DNA from: an uncultured Georgenia sp.
GTDB lineage: Bacteria > Actinomycetota > Actinomycetes > Actinomycetales > Actinomycetaceae
Assembly (NCBI RefSeq): GCF_937958535.1
Contig: NZ_CALGNQ010000033.1
Coordinates: 1 to 57,472 of the forward strand
Length of the DNA: 57,472 nt
Direction of reading: 5' to 3'
Positions 29,207 to 40,551 of the stretch are shown here, in pieces; position 1 is the first letter of the stretch, and every line of letters begins with the position of its first letter. The notes under the pieces were generated by a model. That model made no database searches. It was not told the DNA's origin and saw only the letters and a program-made list of their open reading frames with translations. The translations under genes were made by a program, and so were the position numbers.

Positions 29207-30573
29207 GCACCCCGACGACGGCCCCCGAGCCCGCCCCGGGGGACCGGCGCAGCCCGTGGTCGCGTACCGTGCGCCGGACCGCCGACGGCAGTCTCGCCGT
29301 CGGGGGCCGGGACGTGCGTGACATCGCCGCCGAGCACGGCACCCCGGTCTACGTCCTGGACGAGTCCGACCTGCGGGCCCGCGCCCGTACCTTCGTCACC
29401 GCGTTCCGTGACGCGTTCGCCGACCTCGCCGGCGCCGACGTCTACTACGCGAGCAAGGCCTTCGCCTCGGTCGCCGTGCTGCGGTGGGTGCACGAGGAGG
29501 GTATGCACGTCGACGTCTCCACCGGCGGGGAGCTCGCCGTCGCGCTGCGGGCCGGCGTGCCGGGGCAGGCGCTGGCGCTGCACGGCAACAACAAGTCCGA
29601 CGCCGAGCTCGAGCGCGCGCTGCGGGCCGGGGTGGGCCGGATCGTCCTCGACTCCCTCGGCGAGGTCGACCGCGTCGCCGACCTGGCCGGCCGGCTCGGG
29701 CTGCGCGCCCCGGTCATGGTGCGGGTGACCACCGGGGTGCACGCCGGCGGCCACGACTACATCTCCACCGCCCACGAGGACCAGAAGTTCGGGCTCTCCC
29801 TCGCCGGCGGGGCGGCCCGCGCCGCGGTGGACGCGGTCCTCGCCCGGCCCGAGCTCACCCTCCTGGGCCTCCACTCCCACATCGGCTCCCAGATCCTCGA
29901 CCTGTCCGGCTTCGAGGTCGCCGCGGCGGCACTGCTGCGCCTGCGCGCCGAGGTGGCCGACCAGACCGGCACGCTCATGCCCGAGCTCGACCTCGGCGGC
30001 GGCTACGGGATCTCCTACACCGGTGCCGACGCCCCGCCCGCGCCCGACCGCGTCGCCACCACCCTGGCCGACGTCGTGCGGCGGGCGAGCGCCGAGCTCG
30101 GCACGCCCCCGCCGCGGGTCTCCGTGGAGCCCGGCCGCGCCGTCGCCGGTCCCGCCGGGCTCACCCTCTACCGGGTCGGCACGGTCAAGCCGGTCGTCCT
30201 CGACGGCGGCGGCGAGCGACGGTACGTCTCGGTCGACGGCGGGATGAGCGACAACATCCGCACCGCGCTGTACGACGCGGAGTACACCGCGGCGCTCGCC
30301 AACCGCCGGAGCACCGCACCCGCCGTGCTGTCGCGGGTGGTGGGCAAGCACTGCGAGAGCGGTGACATCGTCGTGCGGGACGTCCTGCTGCCCGCGGACG
30401 TCGCGCCCGGTGACCTCCTCGCGGTGCCCGCCACCGGCGCCTACGGACGCTCCATGGCCTCGAACTACAACCTCGTGCCCCGGCCCGGGGTGCTCGCCGT
30501 GCGGGACGGGCAGTCCCGGTTCGTCGTCCGCCCGGAGAGCGAGGAGGACCTCCTCGCCCTCGACCTGGGCTGA
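29203..30573 (+). CDS. lysA: Diaminopimelate decarboxylase
   Basis: 456 residues. PLP-dependent fold type III enzyme making lysine from meso-diaminopimelate. K85 in YYASKAF binds PLP, GGGYGISY is the PLP-phosphate loop, and C384 in HCESGD is the catalytic cysteine supplied to the partner subunit. GTG 29203 overlaps the argS stop. In most actinobacteria lysA is followed by hom; here the next genes are a pseudogene and a purine locus. Confidence 0.96.
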   Translation: MSTPTTAPEPAPGDRRSPWSRTVRRTADGSLAVGGRDVRDIAAEHGTPVYVLDESDLRARARTFVTAFRDAFADLAGADVYYASKAFASVAVLRWVHEEGMHVDVSTGGELAVALRAGVPGQALALHGNNKSDAELERALRAGVGRIVLDSLGEVDRVADLAGRLGLRAPVMVRVTTGVHAGGHDYISTAHEDQKFGLSLAGGAARAAVDAVLARPELTLLGLHSHIGSQILDLSGFEVAAAALLRLRAEVADQTGTLMPELDLGGGYGISYTGADAPPAPDRVATTLADVVRRASAELGTPPPRVSVEPGRAVAGPAGLTLYRVGTVKPVVLDGGGERRYVSVDGGMSDNIRTALYDAEYTAALANRRSTAPAVLSRVVGKHCESGDIVVRDVLLPADVAPGDLLAVPATGAYGRSMASNYNLVPRPGVLAVRDGQSRFVVRPESEEDLLALDLG

Positions 30574-30577
30574 GGCG

Positions 30578-31218
30578 GTGCGCGCGCCGGGGGAGTCCGA
30601 GACGGGCCGCGGCGCGCCCGGTGCCCCACCCCCGGAGGTGCTCACCGCCTTCGGGGTGACCGCGGAGCCGGTCCCGCTGCGGGGCGGGCAGCGCACCGTG
30701 TGGCGAGCGGGTGGCACCGTGCTCAAGCCGCTCGACGTGTCCGACGAGGAGCTGGCCTGGCAGGCCGCGGTCCTCACCGCCGTCGACGGCGCCCGCGACG
30801 TCCGGGTGGCACCACCCGTGCGGGCGGCGGACGGCCGGCTCGCCGTCGGCGGCTGGACCGCCTGGCGCCACGAGCCCGGCGCCCCGTCGACGCCCCCGCC
30901 CAGGTGGTCCACGGCGACCTCACCGACAACGTCCACCTCCACCCGGCACGGCCGCCGCTGGTCCTCGACCTCACCGCGTACTGGCGGCCGGTCGGCTGGG
31001 CCACGGCGGTCGTCGCGGCCGACGCCGTCGTCTTCCGCGGCGCCCCGCCCGGTCTCCTCGCCCGGGCGGCGGCCGCGGAGGGCCCCGCCTTCCCCCAGCT
31101 CCTCGTGCGCGCGCTCCTCTTCCGGGCGGTGGCCGACCACCTGCTCGCCCCCGGCCGGGCCTGGGCCCGGTGGTTCGCACCGGCGGTGCGACGGGCGGTG
31201 GACCTCGCCGGCGGCTGA
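30578..31218 (+). pseudogene. TIGR02569-like phosphotransferase fragment, frameshifted with internal deletion
   Basis: The first part (frame from GTG 30578) gives PPEVLTAFGV ... GWTAWRHEPGA, the N-terminal part of the actinobacterial TIGR02569 family (kinase/phosphotransferase-like). From about 30890 homology continues in another frame: VDAPAQVVHGDLTDNVHLHP ... LTAYWRPVGWATAVV ... to the stop at 31218. The middle of the family, roughly 80 residues, is missing between TAWRHEPG and VVHGDL, and the junction also shifts the frame. The catalytic-loop motif HGD is still present. The deletion point is at GCCCCGTCGACGCC. An intact product cannot be made without frameshifting. Confidence 0.8.
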
Positions 31219-31245
31219 CCCGGGCGCCCGCCAGAATCCACGAAG

Positions 31246-31261
31246 TGAAAGTCGTCTTCCA
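31246..31261. promoter_or_regulatory. IclR-type operator A, before guaD
   Basis: TGAAA-GTCGTC-TTCCA. It ends 6 bases upstream of the guaD -35 box. One of five related 16-base elements in the purine locus. Confidence 0.7.
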
Positions 31262-31267
31262 AAATGC

Positions 31268-31296
31268 TTGTCACCGGCGCCCGGCGCCGGTAGGGT
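31268..31296 (+). promoter_or_regulatory. guaD promoter
   Basis: -35 TTGTCA and -10 TAGGGT with an ideal 17-base spacer. The transcript would start near 31303, leaving a 135-base leader before guaD. Confidence 0.65.
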
Positions 31297-31320
31297 CCGG
31301 GGGCATCGGCGTCGTCGTTC

Positions 31321-31407
31321 GGCATGGATAACCGGCGACCCGACGAGTGGACCGAAACCATGCCTCCGGTCGGCGACCGGGGTGGGTGAGCGACAGCGCA
31401 GCGCTGT
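31321..31407 (+). other. Structured 5' leader of the guaD mRNA
   Basis: Three consecutive helices can form: GGCATGG (31321-31327) with CCATGCC (31358-31364); CCGGTCG-G-CGACCGG (31366-31380); ACAGCGC-A-GCGCTGT (31393-31407). They fill most of the leader. The two tight palindromes have one-base centres and so would open to shorter stems as RNA. No known riboswitch consensus is recognised. Confidence 0.35.
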
Positions 31408-31437
31408 GTGCCGGGCTCGACGAGGAAGTGAGCATCG

Positions 31438-32769
31438 GTGACGATCTACCGGGCCACCGTCCTGGACACCCCAGGAGAGCTGGGGGACACCGACGGCCTG
31501 CGGGCCGAGGAGGACTGTGCCCTCGTGGTCCACGACGGGGTCATCGTCGCCCGTACCGACCCGGCCCGCGCCCGGGCGGCGTGGCCGGACGACGACGTCG
31601 TCGACCTGCGCGACGGGCTGCTGCTCCCCGGCTTCGTCGACACCCACGTCCACTTCCCGCAGGTGCGGGCCATCGGCGGGCTGGGCATGCCCCTGCTCGA
31701 CTGGCTGCGCGAGTGCGCACTGCCCGAGGAGATCCGCCTCGCCGACCCCGGCTACGCGCGCGCCGTCGCCCGCGACTTCCTCAGCGGGCTCACCCGCTCC
31801 GGGACGACGACGGCGCTCGTCTTCGGGTCGCACTTCCCGGCCGCCGTCGACGTGCTGTTCGCCGAGGCGGAGGCGGTGGGCCTGCGGGTCACCTCCGGGC
31901 TCGTGCTCAGTGACCGGGTGCTGCCCGCCGAGCTGCTCCAGACCCCCGCCGACGCGCTCGCCGCCGGCCGCGAGCTGGCCGCCCGCTGGCACGGCCGCGG
32001 CCGCCTCCGCTACGCGGTCACCCCCCGCTTCTCGCTCTCCACGACCGACGAGATGCTCGAGGTCTGCGCCGCGCTGCTCGCCGACGGCGGGGACGGACGG
32101 TGGTTCACCACCCACCTCAACGAGAACCCCGACGAGATCGCCCAGGTCGCCGCCTTCTTCCCCGACGCGGCGGACTACCTCGACAGCTACGACCGGCACG
32201 GGCTGGTGACCGAACGGTCCGTCTTCGCCCACGACGTCCACCCCACCGACCGCGAGCTCGCCGTCCTCGCCGGTGCCGGCGCCGCCGTCGCCCACTGCCC
32301 GACGTCGAACTCCTCCCTCGGCAGCGGCCTGTTCCCGCTGCGCCGTCACCTCGACGCCGGGGTGCGGGTCGCGCTCGGCTCCGACGTCGGCGCGGGCACC
32401 GGGTTCTGCCTGCTCAAGGAGGGCCTGCAGGCCTACTTCATGCAGCGCCTGCTCGGCCCCGCCGGTGTGGCCCTGGGCCCCGCCGACCTGCTCCACCTCG
32501 CCACCCGCTCCGGCGCCCAGGCGCTGGGGCTCGCCGACGACGTCGGCGACCTCTCACCCGGGAAGCAGCTCGACGCCGTCTGGGTCCGTCCGCAGGCGGG
32601 AGGGACGCTCGAGGTCGCGCTGCGGCACGCGAGCAGCCCGACCGACGCGCTGGCCAAGCTCTTCTCCCTGGGTACCCCCGCGGACGTCGTCGCCGTCTGG
32701 GTCGGCGGCGACCCCGTCGCCGAGGCCCGACCGGAGCCGGTCGCCGCCGAGACACAGGAGACATCATGA
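31438..32769 (+). CDS. guaD: Guanine deaminase
   Basis: 443 residues, amidohydrolase superfamily. Converts guanine to xanthine and ammonia. Metal site H70-x-H72 in PGFVDTHVHFPQ, HLNENPDEI with a further His, HCPTSN and GSDVGAGTGF are the guanine deaminase motifs. GTG 31438 follows GAGGAAG by 9 bases. Its stop overlaps the ATG of an AzgA-like purine permease, forming an uptake-and-deamination pair. Likely controlled by operator A. Confidence 0.93.
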   Translation: MTIYRATVLDTPGELGDTDGLRAEEDCALVVHDGVIVARTDPARARAAWPDDDVVDLRDGLLLPGFVDTHVHFPQVRAIGGLGMPLLDWLRECALPEEIRLADPGYARAVARDFLSGLTRSGTTTALVFGSHFPAAVDVLFAEAEAVGLRVTSGLVLSDRVLPAELLQTPADALAAGRELAARWHGRGRLRYAVTPRFSLSTTDEMLEVCAALLADGGDGRWFTTHLNENPDEIAQVAAFFPDAADYLDSYDRHGLVTERSVFAHDVHPTDRELAVLAGAGAAVAHCPTSNSSLGSGLFPLRRHLDAGVRVALGSDVGAGTGFCLLKEGLQAYFMQRLLGPAGVALGPADLLHLATRSGAQALGLADDVGDLSPGKQLDAVWVRPQAGGTLEVALRHASSPTDALAKLFSLGTPADVVAVWVGGDPVAEARPEPVAAETQETS

Positions 32770-34178
32770 GCACCACCAAGGAGACCGGGCGCGACGCCCC
32801 GCCCGCACCGCGCGGCACCGCCGGCGGCCTGCTCGACCGCTACTTCGGGATCACCGCCGCCGGGTCCACCCTCCCCCGGGAGGTCCGCGCCGGTGTCGTC
32901 ACCTTCCTGACGATGAGCTACATCCTCTTCGTCAACCCCCAGGTCCTCGGCGCGGCCATCGACGTGCCCGACGCGCCCGTCCAGCTGCTCATGACGACGG
33001 CGATCGCCGCCTGCGTCGGCTGCCTACTCATGGGGCTGGTCGCGCGTTACCCCTTCGCCCAGGCCCCGGGGATGGGCCTCAACGCCTTCTTCTCCTTCAC
33101 CGTCGTCCTCGGTATGGGCGTGCCGTGGCGCACCGCGCTGGGGGCGGTGTTCATCTCCGGCCTGCTCTTCGTCGTCCTCAGCGTCGTCGGGGCCCGCCGC
33201 GCCATCGTCATGGCGATCCCGCACAGCCTCAAGCTCGCCATCATGGCCGGGATCGGCTGCTTCCTCGCCTTCCTCGGGCTACGCAGCGCGGGGATCGTCG
33301 TCACGAACGAGGCGACGCTCGTCGCGCTCGGCGACCTCGGGGCCCCGACCGCGTGGGTGGCCGTCGTCGGGCTGCTCGTCACCGCGGTCCTGCTCCAGCT
33401 CAAGGTCAGGGGGGCGCTGCTGTGGGGCATCCTCGCCGGCTCGCTGCTGGCGATCCTCACCCGCGCCGAGGTCTACGCCGGTGGCCCGGACGGGGCGCTG
33501 CAGGCCTTCCCCGGGTTCACCGACGGCGTCGTCGCCGCCCCGGTCTGGCCCGCGGAGCTCGTCGGGCAGCTCGACATCGGCGGCGCGCTCGGGCTGGGGC
33601 TGTTCACCGTCGTCTTCACCTTCTTCTTCGTCGACTTCTTCGACGCGACCGGGACGCTGACCGGTCTCACCCAGAAGATGGGCTACCTCGACGAGCGCGG
33701 GGACATGCCCCGGGCCAAGACGACCTTCGCGATGGACGGGGTCGCCTCGATGGTCGGTGCGTTCATGGGCACGTCGACCACCGGCACCTACGTCGAGAGC
33801 GCCTCGGGCATCCAGGACGGCGGGCGCACCGGGGTGACGTCCTCGGTGACCGGCCTGCTCTTCCTCGTGGCGATGTTCCTCTGGCCGCTGGCAGGCGCCA
33901 TCCCCGGGGCCGCGACGGCGCCGGTGCTCGTCCTCGTCGGCGCCATGATGATGGACGGCATCCGTCACATCGCCTGGGAGGAGGTCGCCGAGGGGGTGCC
34001 GTCCTTCCTCGCGATCATCGCCATGCCGCTGACCTTCTCCATCGCCAACGGGGTGAGCCTCGGGGTCATCTCCTACTGCGTCATCCGGGCGCTCACCGGT
34101 GGGGTCCGCAAGGTCCACCCGATCCTCTACCTCGTCGCCGCGCTGCTGGCGGTGCGCTACATCTTCTTCGACATCTAG
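32766..34178 (+). CDS. Guanine/hypoxanthine permease (AzgA-like NCS2)
   Basis: 470 residues, about 13 hydrophobic helices. MSYILFVNPQVLG, APGMGLNAFFSFTVV and DFFDATGTLTG are typical of the AzgA branch of the NCS2 family (PbuG/GhxP-like proton symporters for guanine, hypoxanthine or adenine). The ATG overlaps the guaD stop (ATGA), so the two proteins are translationally coupled; this favours guanine as substrate. Its stop interlocks with the stop of the convergent SufE-like gene in a shared CTAG. Confidence 0.9.
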   Translation: MSTTKETGRDAPPAPRGTAGGLLDRYFGITAAGSTLPREVRAGVVTFLTMSYILFVNPQVLGAAIDVPDAPVQLLMTTAIAACVGCLLMGLVARYPFAQAPGMGLNAFFSFTVVLGMGVPWRTALGAVFISGLLFVVLSVVGARRAIVMAIPHSLKLAIMAGIGCFLAFLGLRSAGIVVTNEATLVALGDLGAPTAWVAVVGLLVTAVLLQLKVRGALLWGILAGSLLAILTRAEVYAGGPDGALQAFPGFTDGVVAAPVWPAELVGQLDIGGALGLGLFTVVFTFFFVDFFDATGTLTGLTQKMGYLDERGDMPRAKTTFAMDGVASMVGAFMGTSTTGTYVESASGIQDGGRTGVTSSVTGLLFLVAMFLWPLAGAIPGAATAPVLVLVGAMMMDGIRHIAWEEVAEGVPSFLAIIAMPLTFSIANGVSLGVISYCVIRALTGGVRKVHPILYLVAALLAVRYIFFDI

Positions 34179-34618
34179 CCGGCGGTACCCGCGGCCACCT
34201 GCCGCTGGACCCGCGCCAGCAGGGCGGCGAAGCCGCGCAGCCGCAGCGGGCTGACCACACCCTCCAGCCCGAAGGAGGCGGTGGCGTCGGCCGGCAGGGC
34301 GAGGACCTCACCCGCGGGGGCGCCGTCGAGGGTGGCGTGGAGCACCCCGGCGAACCCGCGGGTGACGGGCGCGTGCGGTGGTGCGGCGAAGTGCAGCCGC
34401 ACCACCGCCGCGCTCCCCTCGCCCTCGACGAGTGCCAGCACGGACAGCGGCGACTGGCACTCGGTCACCCGCTCGAGCGGGTGGGAGCGCAGGTGCGCGG
34501 GCAGCTCGGGCAGCTCGTCACCCAGCTCGGCGAGCAGCTGGAGGCGGTCGGCGGGTGGCAGCGCGTGGAACTCGGCGACGAGCTCGGTGAACCGGGAAGG
34601 CAGCGCGGCGGAGGGCAT
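34175..34618 (-). CDS. SufE-family sulfur-acceptor protein
   Basis: 147 residues, full length for actinobacterial SufE. The sulfur-accepting cysteine is in RVTECQSPL (residue 54). The C-terminal VSPLRLRGFAALLARV helix is conserved. It lies one base behind the IclR gene and is probably co-transcribed with it. In related bacteria this protein usually sits next to a sulfurtransferase (sseA); that partner is absent here. A link to Moco sulfuration in the adjacent xanthine dehydrogenase is possible but unproven. Confidence 0.8.
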   Translation of the reverse strand: MPSAALPSRFTELVAEFHALPPADRLQLLAELGDELPELPAHLRSHPLERVTECQSPLSVLALVEGEGSAAVVRLHFAAPPHAPVTRGFAGVLHATLDGAPAGEVLALPADATASFGLEGVVSPLRLRGFAALLARVQRQVAAGTAG

Positions 34619-34619
34619 C

Positions 34620-35372
34620 TCAGCCGACCGAGAGCAGCTCGGCGGAGATGTCCGCGGCCACCTCGTGCAGCAGCGGCAGGGCGGCCTCGCCGAACTCGAA
34701 GGTCACGCGCGCGGCCGGACCGGAGACGGACAGTGCGGTGGGGGTGGGGGCGTCGGGCACGGGCACGGCGAAGCAGCGCACCCCGACCTCCTGCTCGCCG
34801 TCGTCGACGGCATAGCCCTGCTCGCGCACGCGGGCCATCTCCTCCAGCAGCGCGTCGAGCGTGGTGATCGACCGGTCGGTGGCCGGCGGCATCCCCACCC
34901 GGCCGACGATCTCCCGGACCGTCTCGTCGGGCAGCTGCGCCAGGACGACCTTGCCCACGCCGGTGCAGTGGCAGTAGACGCGCCGGCCCACCTCGGTGAA
35001 CATCCGCATCGAGTGGGTGGAGGAGGCCTGGGCGACGTAGACGGCCATGTCGCGGTCGATCATCGCCATGTTGGCGCTCTCCCCCAGCTCCCGGGCGAGC
35101 CGCTCCAGGTGGGGGCGGGTACCGGCGCCGAGCTGGCGTCCCGCGCTCTCCCCGAGGCGGATGAGCCGGGGGCCCAGGGCATAGCGCCGTGAGGGCAGCT
35201 GCCGTGCGTAGCCCCGCACGACGAGGGTGCGCATGAGCCGGTGGATGGTCGGCAGCGGGAGCTCGGAGGCCTCGGCCAGCTCGCTCAGCGCGGCCGAGCC
35301 GCCCAGGTCGGTCAGCCCTTCGAGCAGGTCGATCACCCGGTCCACGGACTGGACGGTGGAACCGTTCGCCAT
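34620..35372 (-). CDS. IclR-family regulator of the purine locus
   Basis: 250 residues. N-terminal winged helix (about 5-65; QSVDRVIDLLEGL and LPLPTIHRLMRTL) and a C-terminal effector-binding GAF-like domain (about 80-245; HCTGVGKVVLAQLP). This is the family of AllR, which senses glyoxylate/allantoin-pathway metabolites. AAGGAGG precedes ATG 35372. Located centrally in the locus, with a matching 16-base operator (35430-35445) in its own promoter region and four more at other promoters. AllR-like function is inferred from context. Confidence 0.9.
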   Translation of the reverse strand: MANGSTVQSVDRVIDLLEGLTDLGGSAALSELAEASELPLPTIHRLMRTLVVRGYARQLPSRRYALGPRLIRLGESAGRQLGAGTRPHLERLARELGESANMAMIDRDMAVYVAQASSTHSMRMFTEVGRRVYCHCTGVGKVVLAQLPDETVREIVGRVGMPPATDRSITTLDALLEEMARVREQGYAVDDGEQEVGVRCFAVPVPDAPTPTALSVSGPAARVTFEFGEAALPLLHEVAADISAELLSVG

Positions 35373-35429
35373 GACGACGCCTCCTTGTCGGTACCCGAGG
35401 ACGCGGCCGGAGCCACGTCTTCCGCACTG

Positions 35430-35445
35430 TGAAAAGCCTATCCCG
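35430..35445. promoter_or_regulatory. IclR-type operator E, before the IclR gene
   Basis: TGAAA-AGCCTA-TCCCG, the weakest of the five elements. A minus-strand -10-like TAGGCT lies inside it, so binding would repress the regulator's own gene. Confidence 0.5.
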
Positions 35446-35475
35446 GGAAGCGGCGGCGCGGTTCCCGGCGCGGCG

Positions 35476-36345
35476 TCAGTGCGCCGCGGCGCCGCCGAGC
35501 CGCAGCGGCACGTGCCGGTTGACGTCCTTGTACAGCAGGTAGCGGAACGGCTCGGGCCCGCCGGCGTAGCAGGCCTGGGGGCAGAAGGCGCGCAGCCACA
35601 TGAAGTCGCCGGCCTGCACCTCCACCCAGTCCTCGTTGAGCCGGTATACGGCCTGGCCCTGCAGGACGTACAGGCCGTGCTCCATGACGTGGGTCTCGGC
35701 GAAGGGGATGATCCCGCCCGGCTGGAAGGTGACGATGTTGACGTGCATGTCGTGGCGCACGTCGTCGGGGTCGACGAACCGGGTGGTCGCCCACCGGCCG
35801 GCGGTTCCCGGCATCGGGGTGGGCACGACGTCCTGCTCGTTGGTGACGAAGGACTCGGGCGCCTCGATGCCGGTCACGGGCTGGTAGGCCTTGCGGACCC
35901 ACATGAACCGCACCGGCTCGGCGCCCCGGTTCCAGGCGGTCCAGTGCTCGCCCGGGGCCAGGAACGCGTACCCGCCCGGCGACATGCGGTGCTCGCCCGC
36001 GGCAGGGCGTCCGGCCGCGCCGGGGCGGCCGACGGTCAGGGTGAGCTCGCCCTCGAGGACGAAGAGCACCGCCTCGGCGTCCGGGTCGTCCTCCGGGGCG
36101 TCGGAGCCGCCACCGGGGGTGACCTCCATGAGGTACTGGGAGAAGGTCTCGGCGAAGCCGGTGAGCGGCCGGGCCAGCACCCACAGCCGGGTGCCCTGCC
36201 AGTGGGGGAGGTTGGAGGTGACGATGTCGCGCTGCGTGCCGCGCGGGATGACCGCGTACGCCTCGCGGAACATGGCCCGGTCGGTGAGCAGGTCGGTCTG
36301 CGGCGGGTGCCCGCCGTGGGTGGCCCAGTAGGTGCGCTCGGTCAT
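35476..36345 (-). CDS. allE: (S)-ureidoglycine aminohydrolase
   Basis: 289 residues, a double-cupin protein of the YlbA/UGlyAH family. It releases ammonia from (S)-ureidoglycine to give (S)-ureidoglycolate in allantoin breakdown. Metal-binding residues are in the C-terminal cupin: ETHVMEHGLYVLQGQ supplies the Glu/His cluster, and QACYAGG follows. AAAGGA stands 8 bases before the ATG. It is divergent from xdhA, sharing a regulatory region with operator B. Its upstream reaction partner, allantoate amidohydrolase, is not in the window. Confidence 0.92.
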   Translation of the reverse strand: MTERTYWATHGGHPPQTDLLTDRAMFREAYAVIPRGTQRDIVTSNLPHWQGTRLWVLARPLTGFAETFSQYLMEVTPGGGSDAPEDDPDAEAVLFVLEGELTLTVGRPGAAGRPAAGEHRMSPGGYAFLAPGEHWTAWNRGAEPVRFMWVRKAYQPVTGIEAPESFVTNEQDVVPTPMPGTAGRWATTRFVDPDDVRHDMHVNIVTFQPGGIIPFAETHVMEHGLYVLQGQAVYRLNEDWVEVQAGDFMWLRAFCPQACYAGGPEPFRYLLYKDVNRHVPLRLGGAAAH

Positions 36346-36392
36346 GCCAGGGGTCCTTTCGGGCGTGCGTGCGGCGGTGGACGGCGAGGTTC

Positions 36393-36421
36393 ACACTACC
36401 GCATAGTGAAATCCGATTTCC
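36393..36421 (-). promoter_or_regulatory. Promoter of allE
   Basis: Minus-strand -10 TAGTGT (36398-36393) with a weak -35 GGAAAT 17 bases away, overlapping operator B. Confidence 0.45.
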
Positions 36422-36422
36422 G
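36407..36422. promoter_or_regulatory. IclR-type operator B, allE-xdhA divergent region
   Basis: TGAAA-TCCGAT-TTCCG; it also contains the perfect palindrome GAAAT-CCG-ATTTC. It ends 6 bases upstream of the xdhA -35 box and covers the allE -35 position. Confidence 0.7.
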
Positions 36423-36428
36423 AATTGG

Positions 36429-36457
36429 TTGTGTCCGGCTCGCGGGAGGACTATGGT
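36429..36457 (+). promoter_or_regulatory. xdhA promoter
   Basis: -35 TTGTGT and -10 TATGGT with a 17-base spacer; start site near 36464, 48 bases before xdhA. Confidence 0.55.
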
Positions 36458-36511
36458 CCTGGTCACACCGTCGCACGCGCGGTGAGGTGCAGACTCGTTG
36501 GGGAGTGAGAC

Positions 36512-37977
36512 ATGGCTCGCAGGACCATGACGGTCAACGGCCGGACCATGACGGTGGACGTGTCCCCGCACGTCCGGCTGTTGGACTACCTGCGACAGCA
36601 GGGCCTGACCGGCGCCAAGGAGGGGTGCGCGGAGGGGGAGTGCGGTGCCTGCGCCGTGCTCGTCGCCCGTCCCGACGGCGAGGAGCGCACCCGGTGGACC
36701 GCGGTCAACGCGTGCCTGCCACCCGCGCTCGCCTACGAGGGCCAGGAGATCGTCACCGCGGAGGGCCTGGGCCGGGCGCCGGGCGCGGGCCGGGAGGGCG
36801 ACCTCCACCCGGTCCAGCGCGAGATGGCCGCCCGCGGCGGCTCCCAGTGCGGGTACTGCACCCCCGGGTTCGTCTGCTCGATGGCGGCGGAGTACTACCG
36901 CCCGGAGCGTGCCGGGGCCGCGGACGGCGAGGCGCACAGCCACGAGGTGGGCCCCAACGGCTTCGACCTCCACGCCCTGTCCGGCAACCTGTGCCGCTGC
37001 ACGGGGTACCGGCCCATCCGCGACGCCGCCTTCGCCGTCGGCCTGCCCGAGGAGGAGGACCGGCTCGCGGCGCGCCGCACGCTGCCGGCCCCGCCGCCGC
37101 TGCCCACGCGGGTCGTCACCGAGGACACCGAGTTCGTCCGGCCGGCCTCCCTCGCCGAGCTGCTCGACCGGTACGCGCAGCACCCGGAGGCCGCCCTCGT
37201 CGCCGGGGCCACCGACCTCGGCGTCGAGGTCAACATCCGGCATGCCCGCCCGCCGCTCGTGCTCGCCGTCGACCGGCTCCCCGAGCTGCGCACCCTGGAC
37301 GTCGGACCGGACGCGGTGGAGATCGGAGCGGCCCTCACCCTGAGCGAGGTGGAGCGCGGCCTGGCCGGGCGGGTGCCCCTGCTCGAGGAGCTCTTCCCGC
37401 AGTTCGCCTCGCGCCTCATCCGCAACAGCGCGACCTTCGGCGGCAACCTGGGCACCGCCTCGCCCATCGGCGACTCCGCCCCGGTCCTGCTCGCCCTGGA
37501 GGCCACCCTCGTCCTCGCCTCCGCCGAGGGTGAGCGCGAGGTCCCGCTGGCCGACTACTTCACCGGTTACCGGCAGACCGTCCGGCGCCCCGGGGAGATC
37601 ATCCGGGCCGTGCGCGTCCCGCTGCCACCGGCCCAGCACAGCGCCTTCTACAAGATCGCCAAGCGGCGCTTCGACGACATCTCCTCCGTCGCCGTGGCCA
37701 TCGCCATGGACCTGGACGGCGACACCGTGGCGCGGGTGCGCATCGGGCTCGGCGGCGTGGCCGCCACCCCCGTCCGGGCCACCGCCACCGAGGAGCTGCT
37801 CACCGGCGCCGGCTGGGACGCGCAGACCGCCGCCCGGGCCGCCGCCACGCTGGCCGGCGAGGGCACCCCGCTGGACGACCACCGGGCCTCGGCCCGCTAC
37901 CGCACCGCGATGCTCGAGCAGTCGCTGCTGCGCTTCCACGCACAGACCCAGCCCTCGGAGGCCCTGGAGGTGGCCCG

Positions 37978-37981
<4 letters not shown>
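36512..37981 (+). CDS. xdhA: Xanthine dehydrogenase, Fe-S/FAD subunit
   Basis: 489 residues. Two [2Fe-2S] domains: plant-ferredoxin-type ligands C39, C44, C47, C68 and the second cluster C113, C116, C161, C163 (QCGYCTPGF, CRCTGYRPI). Then the FAD-binding domain with VAGATDLGVEVN and NSATFGGNLGTASPIGDSAP. Fe-S and FAD parts are on one chain as in the bacterial XdhA type. It passes electrons from the Mo subunit to NAD+. The stop overlaps xdhB (ATGA). First gene of xdhABC-permease-deaminase. Confidence 0.95.
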
Positions 37982-40550
<2,569 letters not shown>

Positions 40551-40551
<1 letters not shown>

